Shown here: positions 44,073-54,808 of the stretch, one piece after another
Numbering within the stretch: the stretch's first letter is position 1
Layout: each line of letters starts with the position of its first letter
From: Alteromonas sp. CI.11.F.A3
Lineage (GTDB): Bacteria; Pseudomonadota; Gammaproteobacteria; Enterobacterales; Alteromonadaceae
Length of the DNA stretch: 64,000 nucleotides
Direction of reading: 5' to 3'
Assembly: GCF_032925565.1 (NCBI RefSeq)
Contig: NZ_CP136708.1
Location: 4,278,001-4,342,000 of the forward strand
The notes under the pieces: generated by a model
What the model was told of the DNA's origin: nothing
What the model saw: only the letters and a program-made list of their open reading frames with translations
The model's database searches: none
Made by a program: the position numbers and the translations under genes

Positions 44073-45569
44073 ATGGGGTTATTGCGCATGCACAGTGAAT
44101 TGCATGAACGTCTTGAGTATTTAGTTAATTATTCCTCTCAACTGGTTTTTGTCAGTGGCGACTCTATTGCAGAGCAACAGCAAACTCTTGAAGCTTTCGT
44201 TTACCAGCAACATGACGATACTGAGATAGCGTATTTAACCGCTGAATCTAATATGGAAATTTCTGACTACCGTGGTCAGTTATGCCGCCAGTTGTTAGGT
44301 CAAGTAGTAGGTAGTTTCGTACGCCCTCTTAATGAATTATTGTCTGCACTTAATAGCCATGAAGGGCCAGTACTCATTGCTATAACGCAAGCCGAGCACA
44401 TGCCCGACAAACTGCTTCAAGAACTATGGGATTTGGTATTACAAAGCCGCTTTGCGGGTAACAAGCAACATTTGAACGTATTGCTATTTGCCACAACCAA
44501 GTGGGCTGAAAATGCCAAAAAGTGGCTCCCAGCCAAAAATACCGATACCCCATTACTTATTAGTAGCCAATCCATTTCTTCAAACCTTCAAGCTTCAAAA
44601 CCTCAAGGTTCTGAACTAGATAGGATGATTTCCCAGCGCCGAGAAGCGTTTCAAGCTCACCTTGATAAACGAAATATTCCTGTCGAAGCCACCCCGTCTA
44701 ATCCACTTACCTCTACGGGGTTCTATATAGCTATTGCTTTGGTATTTTTATTGACCTTTGGCGGATTGGTTACCTGGCAGTATGGCGATTCAATATCGTC
44801 ATTATTTTCACCAATTGCACAACAACCTAAGCCTTCTGAGTCAAAGAATGTGGTACCAGGCTCTGCTTTTAGCAAAGTCGCAGATAATCAAGTTGAGCAG
44901 CCTATTGCGACAACTTCAGACCATGAAAGCAACGTAGAACTGGTGACAGACTGGAAAGGTGCAGTTTCCTCGCTTGATGGCGATGCATCTAGCGAAATAG
45001 TTGGCGAAGTAACAGACAGCGCTTTTGAACCTACTACGCTGGTTGCGAGCACACCAATGCAGAGCAGCAATCAAGAGCCTCAACAACAAGTAGTCTCGAT
45101 TGAAGGGGCTGATAGCGCCCCTTCTTTAAACACGCCTGATAGCAGTGCGGCAAAGCCAGCTGCAAATGAAGCCCAGCAAACCGCCAAGGCTCAACAAGCC
45201 AGCGTGCAAGTGCAATCACAAAGTGATGATGGGGTAACCAGTGAAAGTGCTACTAGCACTACCGCAGAAATCTTAAAGCCTGACATGGTTTTGCCCAACG
45301 ATTTTGTGATTCAGATGGTGGGCATTAAAGATAAAAACGTTGTTAGCCAATTTATTGCACAGCATAACTTGCAAGCAGTTACCCGGCAGTATGTGACTAC
45401 ACGGTATGGCGGTGATTGGCATGTGGTGGTTTTTCATCAACCATTTAAATCACTCACTGACGCGCGTGCTGCGCTATCCGCTTTACCGGATTATCCGACT
45501 AAAAACGAAGCGTTCATTAAACGTGGGCAGCAAATTTTAGACGAAATGGCGCTGGAAGCTGGCGAATAA
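44073..45569 (+). CDS. damX: SPOR-domain protein DamX-like
   Basis: DamX is an inner-membrane protein recruited to the division septum through its SPOR domain. The product (about 498 residues) has a cytoplasmic N-terminal region related to AAA/MSHA-ATPase-like domains (LVFVSGDSIAEQQQTLEAF), one transmembrane helix near 213-233 (GFYIAIALVFLLTFGGLVTW), a long Ser/Gln/Pro-rich periplasmic linker and a C-terminal SPOR domain (NDFVIQMVGIKDKNVVSQF, WHVVVFHQPFKSLTDARAAL). Start is uncertain: TTG 44064, ATG 44073 or ATG 44088. Order aroB-damX-dam matches E. coli. Confidence 0.88.
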   Translation: MGLLRMHSELHERLEYLVNYSSQLVFVSGDSIAEQQQTLEAFVYQQHDDTEIAYLTAESNMEISDYRGQLCRQLLGQVVGSFVRPLNELLSALNSHEGPVLIAITQAEHMPDKLLQELWDLVLQSRFAGNKQHLNVLLFATTKWAENAKKWLPAKNTDTPLLISSQSISSNLQASKPQGSELDRMISQRREAFQAHLDKRNIPVEATPSNPLTSTGFYIAIALVFLLTFGGLVTWQYGDSISSLFSPIAQQPKPSESKNVVPGSAFSKVADNQVEQPIATTSDHESNVELVTDWKGAVSSLDGDASSEIVGEVTDSAFEPTTLVASTPMQSSNQEPQQQVVSIEGADSAPSLNTPDSSAAKPAANEAQQTAKAQQASVQVQSQSDDGVTSESATSTTAEILKPDMVLPNDFVIQMVGIKDKNVVSQFIAQHNLQAVTRQYVTTRYGGDWHVVVFHQPFKSLTDARAALSALPDYPTKNEAFIKRGQQILDEMALEAGE

Positions 45570-45780
45570 TAGTACGTTGTGCCCATTGTACTGACTTCAA
45601 ACAAAAGAAAAGCCGTCAGCTTTACGTTTCATGGTTGTTCCATCGTATGAGGAAAGATACAATCTATCTTTAGCGTGGTATTGCGAGATAATTGCAGCGC
45701 CACTCCCCAGAATTACGCCAAACTCGGCGAGTACCGGAATGACAACCGTCTATATTCCGTGCAGGTAGTAACGTTTACGC

Positions 45781-46659
45781 ATGATGCAGAAAAAAAACCG
45801 GGCCTTTTTAAAGTGGGCCGGTGGCAAGTACAGCCTAGTAGAGCATATTCAGGCAAGGTTACCTCAAGCAAACAAACTTATTGAACCGTTTGTAGGCGCG
45901 GGGTCAGTGTTTCTGAATACTCAGTATAAGCGGTATTTGCTGAACGACATCAATCCTGACCTTATAAACCTGTACAACTTCTTAAAAGTTCAGCCCGATG
46001 CCATCATCCACGACGCACGCAGTTTTTTTAGCGGCGAGCGTAACGATGAGAAAATGTACTATGCATTGCGAGAAGAATTTAATGCAACCGAAGACGAGTA
46101 CTACCGCGCTATTTTATTCCTATACCTTAATAGGCATGGGTACAATGGATTATGTCGCTATAGTTTAGCGGGCAGGTTCAACGTACCATTTGGGCGCTAT
46201 AAAAAGCCCTACTTCCCTGAGCATGAAATGTTTGTGTTTGCCGAGAAGGCGCAAAAAGCCACGTTCACTTGTTTACCCTTTGAAAAAGTCTTTACTCGCG
46301 CTCGCCGTGGAAATGTCATTTATTGTGACCCGCCCTACGCGCCTATCAGTAAAACCGCTGCGTTTACCAGCTATGCTGCACGTAGTTTTGGGCAAGAATC
46401 GCAAGAAAAGCTAGCAGAATTAGCCATGCGTGCAGCGAAGAAGCGTGGCATACCGGTATTGGTATCGAATCACGATCTACCTCTCACTCGTTCTTTATAT
46501 AAAGGCGCAGACTTTAGCATGTTGTCGGTAAAGCGCTCCATTAGTCAAAATGGTGCGACTAGAAAGCCCGTAGATGAAATTTTGGCGTACTTCCCACCTA
46601 GCGCAGTAGTAAAAAAGCCAAAACGAATCCAACGCAAAAGTGTTGAAGCGAAAAAATAA
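45781..46659 (+). CDS. dam: DNA adenine methylase Dam
   Basis: Dam methylates adenine in GATC, guiding mismatch repair and replication control. The 292-residue protein has the AdoMet-binding AFLKWAGGKYSLV, VGAGSVFLNTQY, the catalytic motif VIYCDPPYAPIS (DPPY) and the target recognition region LYLNRHGYNGLCRYS. Length is near E. coli Dam (278), with a basic C-terminal extension. Two ATG codons begin the gene. A 211-base gap from damX may hold its own promoter. It ends one base before the converging DUF2970 gene. Confidence 0.94.
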   Translation: MMQKKNRAFLKWAGGKYSLVEHIQARLPQANKLIEPFVGAGSVFLNTQYKRYLLNDINPDLINLYNFLKVQPDAIIHDARSFFSGERNDEKMYYALREEFNATEDEYYRAILFLYLNRHGYNGLCRYSLAGRFNVPFGRYKKPYFPEHEMFVFAEKAQKATFTCLPFEKVFTRARRGNVIYCDPPYAPISKTAAFTSYAARSFGQESQEKLAELAMRAAKKRGIPVLVSNHDLPLTRSLYKGADFSMLSVKRSISQNGATRKPVDEILAYFPPSAVVKKPKRIQRKSVEAKK

Positions 46660-46860
46660 CTAATAACCGGTTAGCCACTTCACAAACATCATTAAAGATA
46701 CCACCATCATGGCAACTAAAATTATGCCAATGATCAGAAAGCTAACGAAGGTTCCTTTGGTAAAATCACGCTCATAGTTTTTATGGCTTTGCACACCGAA
46801 CACACCAGCAACAACACTCATAAGCACTGACCAGAAGCCGGTACCCGGTTGTTGACTCAT
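46660..46860 (-). CDS. DUF2970 family small membrane protein
   Basis: The 66-residue protein has the DUF2970 pattern: SVLMSVVAGVFGVQSHKNYERDF followed by one C-terminal transmembrane helix (SFLIIGIILVAMMVVSLMMF). Function of the family is unknown. It is on the minus strand in tandem with a small secreted protein gene. Confidence 0.8.
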   Translation of the reverse strand: MSQQPGTGFWSVLMSVVAGVFGVQSHKNYERDFTKGTFVSFLIIGIILVAMMVVSLMMFVKWLTGY

Positions 46861-46893
46861 TACTGATAAGTCTTTTGTTGGGAAACTGCGATG

Positions 46894-47172
46894 CTACTTG
46901 CTGTCATCATTATGAAGTAACTCAAGCAAATCGAGAAAATGAAACTGAAATGAAGGAGACTTTCCAGCAATCCATGACAGCCAACTGACTTCAGCAACAC
47001 CGTCTCTGTCTCTGGCGCACTGATTCTGTACATGACTAGCAGGTAACTTAGGGTTAAAACTAGAAGAGGGTTGAAACTCGCACACTGAGGCTTCCGAGCC
47101 CGAACGTGGATAGACTGCTACGCTAACTAGCGCAACCATGCCGCATACTGCATAAAATGGAAGTACTTTCAT
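46894..47172 (-). CDS. Small putative exported protein, unknown
   Basis: ATG 47172 has AGGAG eight bases upstream and begins a 92-residue protein with a hydrophobic N-terminal helix (VLPFYAVCGMVALVSVAVYP), so it is likely exported or membrane-anchored. The rest is polar with single cysteines (SVCEFQPS and NQCARDRD), possibly a disulfide, and an acidic tail. I recognise no family. Confidence 0.6.
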   Translation of the reverse strand: MKVLPFYAVCGMVALVSVAVYPRSGSEASVCEFQPSSSFNPKLPASHVQNQCARDRDGVAEVSWLSWIAGKSPSFQFHFLDLLELLHNDDSK

Positions 47173-47280
47173 CCTGAACACTCCTTGCGCTATTTTGCAT
47201 TGAACTTCATTATAAATAAAACCTTATTAGTCACAAGATAATATTCACTAATGATGAATATAATTACTGTTTCCAACAGT

Positions 47281-47313
47281 AAAAAAAGCCTGACACGTAC
47301 GCATCAGGCTTTT
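47281..47313 (-). terminator. Intrinsic terminator of the TorF-type porin gene
   Basis: AAAAGCCTGA (47284-47293) pairs with TCAGGCTTTT (47304-47313) over a ten-base loop; on the minus strand a run of seven T follows. It lies 53 bases after the porin stop. Confidence 0.88.
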
Positions 47314-47365
47314 AATTTCAGACATCAACAACAATTAATTCATTGTTTTCGAGGTCATTTTGAAC

Positions 47366-48091
47366 TTACAGTTCGAAGTCCATGCTGTAAGCAACAGTGA
47401 ATTTAACCGCATCGTTATCTAGTGAATCATCATCACCACTATCATCTAAATCAGTACCAGTTACCGCAAAGCTAAATCCATCTTTCGCAATAGACACACC
47501 CCAATCTGCGTAACCGCCAACTACACCGTTGAAATCTTCCGCAAAATCACCTTGGTGGTAACCAACGTGGAAACCTAGTTCCGAACCATTTAGTACTTCT
47601 AAACCATAATCGAGAGAAACATAAGTCGCTTCACCAAAACCGTAATCACGGTTATCAGCTTCATCCGCTTCGGTATGAGCAAGAACAGAAAGGGTCAGGC
47701 TTAGTCCACCCATACCAACAGAGCCGTAAACTTCAGCAAAATCGAAGTTCGCTGCAGCATCATAGTTGTAATAAAGGTAACCGAAGTCGTAGGAGATATC
47801 GTTAGATTCACCAGAGAATCCGAAATACATATCGTGCTCATACGAATAATTGTCGTCTGAACCGTATTTCACGTTCGATGCCCAAGTACCTGCATAAAAG
47901 CCACTTTCGTGTGCGTAGTCAATTCCGCCCTGAACGGCAGCTTCATTCATTGTTTGCGTTAAACCACGCCAAATGTAGTTACTTGTCGCGCCGGCGTTAG
48001 CCGTAACTTCTGCGTAACTAGGTAGCGCAGTAAATAGGCAAGCTGACGATACAGCAACGGCAAGCAGTGTGCTTTTAGTAGATAATTTCAT
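47366..48091 (-). CDS. TorF family putative porin
   Basis: The 241-residue outer-membrane protein belongs to the TIGR02001/TorF family. It has a signal peptide (STKSTLLAVAVSSACLFTALPSYA), the conserved N-terminal strand EVTANAGATSNYIWRGLTQT, many alternating aromatic/polar strands (YAGTWASNVKYG, DFGYLYYNYD) and a C-terminal strand ending in FEL-type residues (KFTVAYSMDFEL). The frame is open upstream to 48340, but ATG 48091 with GGAG gives the signal peptide. A sigma-54-like promoter and an NtrC-type inverted repeat lie upstream; I recall that this family is often near ammonium transporters, which fits nitrogen control. Confidence 0.87.
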   Translation of the reverse strand: MKLSTKSTLLAVAVSSACLFTALPSYAEVTANAGATSNYIWRGLTQTMNEAAVQGGIDYAHESGFYAGTWASNVKYGSDDNYSYEHDMYFGFSGESNDISYDFGYLYYNYDAAANFDFAEVYGSVGMGGLSLTLSVLAHTEADEADNRDYGFGEATYVSLDYGLEVLNGSELGFHVGYHQGDFAEDFNGVVGGYADWGVSIAKDGFSFAVTGTDLDDSGDDDSLDNDAVKFTVAYSMDFEL

Positions 48092-48172
48092 GTGTGTGTT
48101 CTCCGTGAAGTTCCAAAACTTGTTGTAATTAATTTTTCTGTCTTGATTTTTCTTATATTTGGGTTGGTTTAC

Positions 48173-48187
48173 GCAAGAGTGATGCCC
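48173..48187 (-). promoter_or_regulatory. Sigma-54-like promoter of the porin gene
   Basis: On the minus strand GGGCATCACTCTTGC has the -24 GG and -12 GC ten bases apart and retains GGCA and TTGC of the RpoN consensus. The predicted start is near 48161, about 70 bases before the porin ATG. An inverted repeat about 160 bases upstream could bind the activator. Confidence 0.6.
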
Positions 48188-48300
48188 ACTTAATGCACAA
48201 ATACCACAATGGCCAAAATACACATAACAACTTGATTTTAGTAACAAAAACAAAAATAAAAAAATTAGATATAATTTTACCGCAAAGTTTAAGGGCGCTA

Positions 48301-48342
48301 AATTGCACCAATAATAGGCACAACACCCAACATGGTGCAATT
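48301..48342. promoter_or_regulatory. NtrC-type inverted repeat upstream of the porin gene
   Basis: AATTGCACCA (48301-48310) and its exact inverse TGGTGCAATT (48333-48342) are separated by 22 bases. Each contains TGCACC, the half-site of NtrC boxes (TGCACC-N5-GGTGCA); weaker partner half-sites fall in the spacer, so two adjacent dimers may bind. It lies at the normal distance for activation of the sigma-54-like promoter. Confidence 0.5.
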
Positions 48343-48478
48343 ATTTTAATCTTTTTAACCCCTTATTTTTACTTACCTTTAACACTAGTGGTAATGTAAT
48401 CAGCGCTGTTTTCAACTGCTAACTTTCGGTAAACTTCCCCTTTAGAAGTACGCTCCTCACCATGAACAGGGAAAACTA

Positions 48479-49156
48479 ATGAAACCATTTTTGATTGCCC
48501 CCTCTATTCTTTCAGCCGATTTCGCTCGACTAGGAGAAGAAGTAGAGAATGTACTCAACTCTGGTGCAGATGTAGTCCATTTTGATGTAATGGATAATCA
48601 CTATGTGCCCAACCTCACATTTGGTCCTATGATATGCGAGGCTTTACGAAAGTATGGCATTACTGCACCTATTGATGTGCATTTGATGGTGAAGCCGGTT
48701 GATGACTTAATCGAAAAATTTGCCGATGCCGGTGCCAGTTATATTAGTTTTCACCCTGAAGCATCCGAGCATATCGATCGCTCATTACAGCTTATAATTG
48801 ATGCTGGCTGTAAACCTGGGTTGGTGTTTAACCCTGCCACGCCTTTGCATTATCTGGATCATGTCATGGACAAGTTACACCATATCCTTATTATGTCGGT
48901 CAATCCGGGCTTTGGTGGACAAAAGTTTATCCCTAGCACATTAGATAAAGTGCGCGCCGTTAAGCAACGCGTGTTAGAAAGTGGTCACGATATAAGAATA
49001 GAAATTGACGGTGGCGTAAAAGTCGATAACATTCGCGACATTGCTGAAGCTGGCGCGGATATGTTCGTAGCCGGTTCTGCTATTTTTTCTGAAGCCGATT
49101 ATCGCGCAGTTATTGATGACATGCGCACTGAATTATCTCGCCTTTCTAAGGCGTAA
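48479..49156 (+). CDS. rpe: Ribulose-phosphate 3-epimerase
   Basis: Rpe interconverts ribulose 5-phosphate and xylulose 5-phosphate in the pentose phosphate pathway. The 225-residue TIM barrel has [36 protein letters not shown] (metal/catalytic Asp), [20 protein letters not shown] and [12 protein letters not shown] (second catalytic Asp). GGGAAA precedes the ATG. It leads rpe-trpS-pabA; E. coli has gph between rpe and trpS, absent here. Confidence 0.96.
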   Translation: MKPFLIAPSILSADFARLGEEVENVLNSGADVVHFDVMDNHYVPNLTFGPMICEALRKYGITAPIDVHLMVKPVDDLIEKFADAGASYISFHPEASEHIDRSLQLIIDAGCKPGLVFNPATPLHYLDHVMDKLHHILIMSVNPGFGGQKFIPSTLDKVRAVKQRVLESGHDIRIEIDGGVKVDNIRDIAEAGADMFVAGSAIFSEADYRAVIDDMRTELSRLSKA

Positions 49157-49186
49157 CTAAACAACGTTAACGTACAGGTACACATT

Positions 49187-50194
49187 ATGAGTAACAAGCC
49201 TATTGTATTAAGTGGCTGTCAGCCTTCTGGACAACTTACCCTTGGTAATTACATGGGTGCGCTTAAGCAGTGGGTTTCCATGCAAGACGATCATGATTGC
49301 CTATACATGTTAGTGGATTTGCATGCCATAACGGTTAGGCAAGATCCTAAGCAATTGTTTGAGGCCTGCCTCGATGGCTTGGCGTTATACCTAGCTTGCG
49401 GTATCGATCCAGAAAAAAGCACCTTATTCGTGCAGTCTCATGTACCTCAACATGCCCAGCTTTCATGGGTACTTAATTGCTACACCCAAATGGGTGAGCT
49501 AAATCGCATGACGCAATTTAAAGATAAGTCAGCGAAGAACGAAAACAATATTAATGTTGGCCTTTATGGCTATCCGGTATTGATGGCAGCAGACATTCTA
49601 ATGTACCAAGCTGATAAAGTGCCTGTAGGTGATGATCAAAAACAGCATTTAGAGCTTACCCGTGATATCGCTAACCGTATGAACAACTTGTATGGCGACA
49701 TTTTACGTGTACCAGAACCTCATATTCCTGAGTTTGGTGCTCGTATCATGAGCCTACAAGAGCCAGAAAAGAAAATGTCGAAGTCTGACGTTAATCCAAA
49801 CAACTTCATTGGCTTGCTTGAAGATCCTAAAAAGATTACCAAGAAAATTAAACGTGCGGTAACCGATTCAGACGAACAAGCCAACATTTACTTCAACCCA
49901 CAAGAAAAGCCTGGGGTATCAAACCTGCTTACCCTATTGTCATTATCGACAGGAAAGTCGATAGATGAATTAGTACCGGCATACGAAGATAAAATGTATG
50001 GTCACTTGAAGGGTGATGTAGCGGAAGCGGTAGTGGGCCTATTAGAGCCAATTCAGCAACGCTATGCCGACATTCGCACCAATCGTGACTACTTAAACGA
50101 TGTGATGCGAAATGGCGCTGAAAAAGCATCGGCCCGCGCAGAAGAAACCCTTAAAAAGGTTTATGAAGCCGTTGGTTTTATTCCAAAGCCTTAA
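49187..50194 (+). CDS. trpS: Tryptophanyl-tRNA synthetase
   Basis: TrpS charges tRNA-Trp. The 335-residue class I enzyme has [18 protein letters not shown] (HIGH-equivalent TLGN), the [15 protein letters not shown] active-site segment, [18 protein letters not shown] and the KMSKS loop [10 protein letters not shown]. Length equals the E. coli enzyme (334). It lies 30 bases after rpe and 30 before pabA. Confidence 0.96.
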   Translation: MSNKPIVLSGCQPSGQLTLGNYMGALKQWVSMQDDHDCLYMLVDLHAITVRQDPKQLFEACLDGLALYLACGIDPEKSTLFVQSHVPQHAQLSWVLNCYTQMGELNRMTQFKDKSAKNENNINVGLYGYPVLMAADILMYQADKVPVGDDQKQHLELTRDIANRMNNLYGDILRVPEPHIPEFGARIMSLQEPEKKMSKSDVNPNNFIGLLEDPKKITKKIKRAVTDSDEQANIYFNPQEKPGVSNLLTLLSLSTGKSIDELVPAYEDKMYGHLKGDVAEAVVGLLEPIQQRYADIRTNRDYLNDVMRNGAEKASARAEETLKKVYEAVGFIPKP

Positions 50195-50224
50195 TTAGCG
50201 TTGTATTGAACAGGTCAGGTTGTC

Positions 50225-50800
50225 GTGTTGCTGTTAATTGATAATTTCGATTCATTTACTCACAACCTTGCCCGTTATCTTACCGAATTAGGTGCATGCG
50301 TTAAGGTGATGAGAAACAATGCCCTTACTATTGCCGATATAGAAGCCTTATCACCAAGTCATTTAGTGATTTCACCAGGCCCCTGTACACCCAATGAGTC
50401 GGGAATTAGCGTAGAGGCTATTAAGCATTTTGCTGGGAAGATCCCCTTACTTGGCGTGTGCTTAGGCCATCAAGCCATAGGGCAGGTATTTGGCGCTTCA
50501 GTTATTGGAGCAAAAGAAATTAAGCACGGCAAAACTTCCGCGCTCTTTCATAAAAATCGAGGCTTATTTAACGGGTTTGAGCAAGGTTACGCGGTAACCC
50601 GCTATCACTCGTTAGTGCTTGATGAAAGCCAATTTCCTGAAACCTTAAATATCGATGCGTGGTGCGTAACTGATGACGGGGAAAAAGAGATTATGGGGAT
50701 CTCTCATAACGCTCTCCCTATATGGGGTGTACAATTTCACCCTGAATCTCTGCTCACCGAATACGGCCATGACATTTTAAGTGCTTTTCTAAACGCCTAG
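50225..50800 (+). CDS. pabA: Aminodeoxychorismate/anthranilate synthase glutamine amidotransferase component
   Basis: This class I glutamine amidotransferase supplies ammonia to PabB (folate) or TrpE (tryptophan). The 191-residue protein begins at GTG 50225 with LLIDNFDSFTHNLARYL and has the oxyanion region VISPGPCTPNESG, the nucleophile GVCLGHQAIGQVFG and the His/Glu in WGVQFHPESLLTEYG. No trpE or pabB partner is in the window, so pabA is the more likely name. It is downstream of trpS. Confidence 0.88.
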   Translation: MLLLIDNFDSFTHNLARYLTELGACVKVMRNNALTIADIEALSPSHLVISPGPCTPNESGISVEAIKHFAGKIPLLGVCLGHQAIGQVFGASVIGAKEIKHGKTSALFHKNRGLFNGFEQGYAVTRYHSLVLDESQFPETLNIDAWCVTDDGEKEIMGISHNALPIWGVQFHPESLLTEYGHDILSAFLNA

Positions 50801-50972
50801 GGTGTAACCCTTATTTATTCTGCCAACGCTTCAGAATAAACTTAAGCTATAGGGCTTCCTGCCGATAAAAAGTTCTGTAATTATTCGCATTGGGCGTTGT
50901 TTTTGTTTACTTTTTATAGGTTAATCAACAAAGCGCCTTTGTAAGTATATATTTAGGAAGTAGGGCGACCCA

Positions 50973-52196
50973 ATGCACGGCATCTATGAACAGACGCACG
51001 AACAGTTACTTAGCAGGAGCTACTTTAAGATGACGACCCAAGCATCGACCCCGCCGCCTATCGATGAGCGCTTTGAGAGCCTATTAATCTCTCCAGAACT
51101 CGCGATGAAAATGCTGGGGAAACGTGGTCCTGGTGAAGTCAGCTTTGAGCAATCTGAACAAGGTGACGCCCGCAGACAATTACTTCACGTCGAAAAAGTC
51201 GCTATCGAGAATAAGCGCCTAAAAGCGCAGTCTGATGCTTCATATACCGAAACCGTTAATCATTACTTACATGAAGTTTTGTTAGGTGAGCTTACTGAGC
51301 AGTTATCGTTTACCTCAGACGTATTTAACAACACATTGAATTTAAGTGACGACACCGGTGCATTACTCGATGCGCTTTCGGTACGCGCGGCATCGGTATC
51401 TAAACTAGAACCTATTGCAGCTAATTTACCTTGGCTTTATGACGAGTTAATGCAAGTCGTGAACTCTCCCGCTTTTAGAAGACGGGATTCCAAAGGCCGG
51501 GTAATCGTGGTTGAAACCTTCAGGACGGCGCTTAGCTTTTTAGGCATTGAGAATTTACGCCTGCTTATTCCTTCTCTTGTAGTAAAACGCGCCATGCCTC
51601 AGGTAACCGACCCATACCCTTGCATCAAACTTAAACTCACTCAGTTTGCGCACGGCACGGCGGTTACGGCTAGGCATCTTGCACCACACTACAAGCTCAA
51701 CCCCGTTCAGGCTTATAGTTTCGGTATGCTCAGTCAATTAGGTCGCTGTGCCATCATCCGATTGTACTTCAAGTTATTTGATAAGGTGCAGCTTCACCTT
51801 TTAACCGAATGCCAAAAAGACAAAGAGCGCATGCGCCATGAAGCCTTGTTAAAGCTGGCGCCGTCGGCAAATTACCTGATTGCATTACAAGATGAATATG
51901 CCGATGCGGTATCAGCCGACCTCATTGAAAATATGATGTTGAAACGCTTATTTATTGGTGATGCGATGCGCCAATGTGCCACCAGAGAACCCTGTGAAGT
52001 AGGCTCGATGCCCAAACTTCTACACCAAGCTCGCACTTATTCGAAAGTAAGAATGCTACACCAATCACGCATGGTTGAAGTAGCAGAGGTAAAACCAATG
52101 ATTAAAGAGCAGGAATATCCATCAGGAGCATTGGAACAACTAAGATCTGTTGATATTTTCACCCTTCCCTTATCTCGGGAAGAAGAAAGCAGCTAA
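50973..52196 (+). CDS. HDOD domain-containing protein
   Basis: The 407-residue protein carries a HDOD-type helical domain (about 140-330; LPWLYDELMQVVNSPAFRRR, TALSFLGIENLRLLIPSLVV, AYSFGMLSQLGRCAIIRLYF) but lacks an obvious HD phosphodiesterase pair. HDOD proteins are regulatory, often tied to c-di-GMP, chemotaxis or stress signalling; the specific role is unknown. Two in-frame starts have ribosome binding sites: ATG 50973 (AGGG) and ATG 51030 (AGGAG). The C-terminus is divergent. It stands between pabA and the ast genes as its own unit. Confidence 0.78.
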   Translation: MHGIYEQTHEQLLSRSYFKMTTQASTPPPIDERFESLLISPELAMKMLGKRGPGEVSFEQSEQGDARRQLLHVEKVAIENKRLKAQSDASYTETVNHYLHEVLLGELTEQLSFTSDVFNNTLNLSDDTGALLDALSVRAASVSKLEPIAANLPWLYDELMQVVNSPAFRRRDSKGRVIVVETFRTALSFLGIENLRLLIPSLVVKRAMPQVTDPYPCIKLKLTQFAHGTAVTARHLAPHYKLNPVQAYSFGMLSQLGRCAIIRLYFKLFDKVQLHLLTECQKDKERMRHEALLKLAPSANYLIALQDEYADAVSADLIENMMLKRLFIGDAMRQCATREPCEVGSMPKLLHQARTYSKVRMLHQSRMVEVAEVKPMIKEQEYPSGALEQLRSVDIFTLPLSREEESS

Positions 52197-52338
52197 TTTT
52201 TTGTGGATATTCATGCAAAGTCGCCAAATATCTTCTTTTACCCTTATTTGACCCACGCTAGATCAGCGCGCTCTGGCTGTGAGATTACACACCTAATTCA
52301 CCTTTTAATTACACTATTCCTAAACAATATGGCTTAGT

Positions 52339-52356
52339 AGTAAATAGTTATTCACT
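52339..52356. promoter_or_regulatory. ARG box upstream of astC
   Basis: TAAAT-AGTT-ATTCA matches nine of ten half-site positions of the ArgR consensus TGAAT-WWWW-ATTCA. A weaker partner TGCAA-ATTA-AGCCA follows at 21-bp spacing (52360-52377). It lies about 165 bases before the astC start, suiting either activation of the ast genes, as in E. coli, or repression of the argD role. Confidence 0.6.
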
Positions 52357-52428
52357 TTTCCTGCAAATTAAGCCAGAGTCCTTGTATATAAAGGGCTGCA
52401 GCCATTCACAAACAAGACAAACCCTTAA

Positions 52429-53730
<1,302 letters not shown>

Positions 53731-53754
53731 ACGCCAAATTAGCGAGTAGCGAAC

Positions 53755-54792
53755 ATGAATATAATTCGCCCTATTACACAAGCTGATTACAAGGCCTTGT
53801 ACGACATTGCAGTGGAATCAGGTATCGGATTTACCTCGTTACCTGTTAACGATGATCTGCTGCATAGGAAAGTCGACCGTGCGCAAGACGCTTTCACTAA
53901 AGCTAACGTGACCCAACCGGGTGATGAGTCGTACCTTTTTGTTATGGAAGATACGACCACTGGTGAAGTAGTAGGTACGTCAGGTATTGAAGCCGCTGTT
54001 GGTATTGATGATGCGTTTTACCACTATCATTTGAGTAAAGTGGTGCACGCCTCTCGCGAGCTAAACATTCACAATACGGTTGAAATTCTCACCTTTTGTA
54101 ATGACTACACGGGCGTAACTGAGATTTGTACGTTGTTTTTAAGAGAGCAGGCCCGTGGTGGCATTAACGGCCGTTTTCTATCGAAAGTACGCTTCTTATT
54201 TATGATGGAGCACCGTGAGCGCTTCTCTGAAACTATCATTGCCGAAATGCGTGGTGTGAGTGATGAAGAAGGTCGTTCGCCTTTCTGGGAATGGCTTGAA
54301 ACCCACTTTTTCTCAATGGACTTCCCTACGGCTGATTACCTTACCGGTATTGGCAATAAGGTGTTTATTGCAGAACTGATGCCTAAATACCCTATATACG
54401 TCAATCTATTGAGCAAAGAAGCACAGGCGGTTATTGGACAGGTTCATGAAAAAACCCGCCCCGCCTTGCAATTGCTTGAAGGTGAAGGGTTTAGCTGTCG
54501 CGGTTACGTTGATATTTTTGATGCGGGCCCTACGGTAGAGGCCAACCTCAGTCATATCCGAACGGCGCAATCTAGCTTAAAAATGCCAATTGTTATTGAT
54601 GATGCGGCGGCCGCACAAGGCCAAACCCATTACATCATAAACACCTCTGTTGCAGATTTTCGCGCGGTAGCCACCGAAATAGGTGTTAACGAAGAGCAAA
54701 ATATTGCCGTGCTTTCGCGTCAGGCCGCTGCTGCTCTGAATGTGCAAGAGGGCGACCACGTTCGTCTTGCACCTGTAAAGTTCAGAGATTAA
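53755..54792 (+). CDS. astA: Arginine N-succinyltransferase
   Basis: AstA transfers succinate from succinyl-CoA to arginine, the first step of the AST degradation route. The 345-residue protein has the family start IRPITQADYKALYDIAVESGIGFTSLP, the acyl-CoA region TGTSGIEAAVGIDDAFYHYHLS and the C-terminal GYVDIFDAGPTVEANLSHIRT. Length matches E. coli AstA (344). It follows astC by 24 bases. Confidence 0.94.
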   Translation: MNIIRPITQADYKALYDIAVESGIGFTSLPVNDDLLHRKVDRAQDAFTKANVTQPGDESYLFVMEDTTTGEVVGTSGIEAAVGIDDAFYHYHLSKVVHASRELNIHNTVEILTFCNDYTGVTEICTLFLREQARGGINGRFLSKVRFLFMMEHRERFSETIIAEMRGVSDEEGRSPFWEWLETHFFSMDFPTADYLTGIGNKVFIAELMPKYPIYVNLLSKEAQAVIGQVHEKTRPALQLLEGEGFSCRGYVDIFDAGPTVEANLSHIRTAQSSLKMPIVIDDAAAAQGQTHYIINTSVADFRAVATEIGVNEEQNIAVLSRQAAAALNVQEGDHVRLAPVKFRD

Positions 54793-54808
54793 TTGAAGGA
54801 CACTTTTT

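Noticed and set aside
45675..45884. A 69-residue ORF overlapping the start of dam
   Set aside because: It runs through the dam coding sequence in another frame and has no family features.
48193..48399. A 68-residue plus-strand ORF in the porin upstream region
   Set aside because: It is AT-rich, has no ribosome binding site and overlaps the predicted sigma-54 promoter and inverted repeat; likely chance.
50815..50839. TTATTCTG/CAGAATAA hairpin after pabA as a terminator
   Set aside because: The stem is short and AT-rich, and no T-run follows, so it is too weak to list as a terminator.
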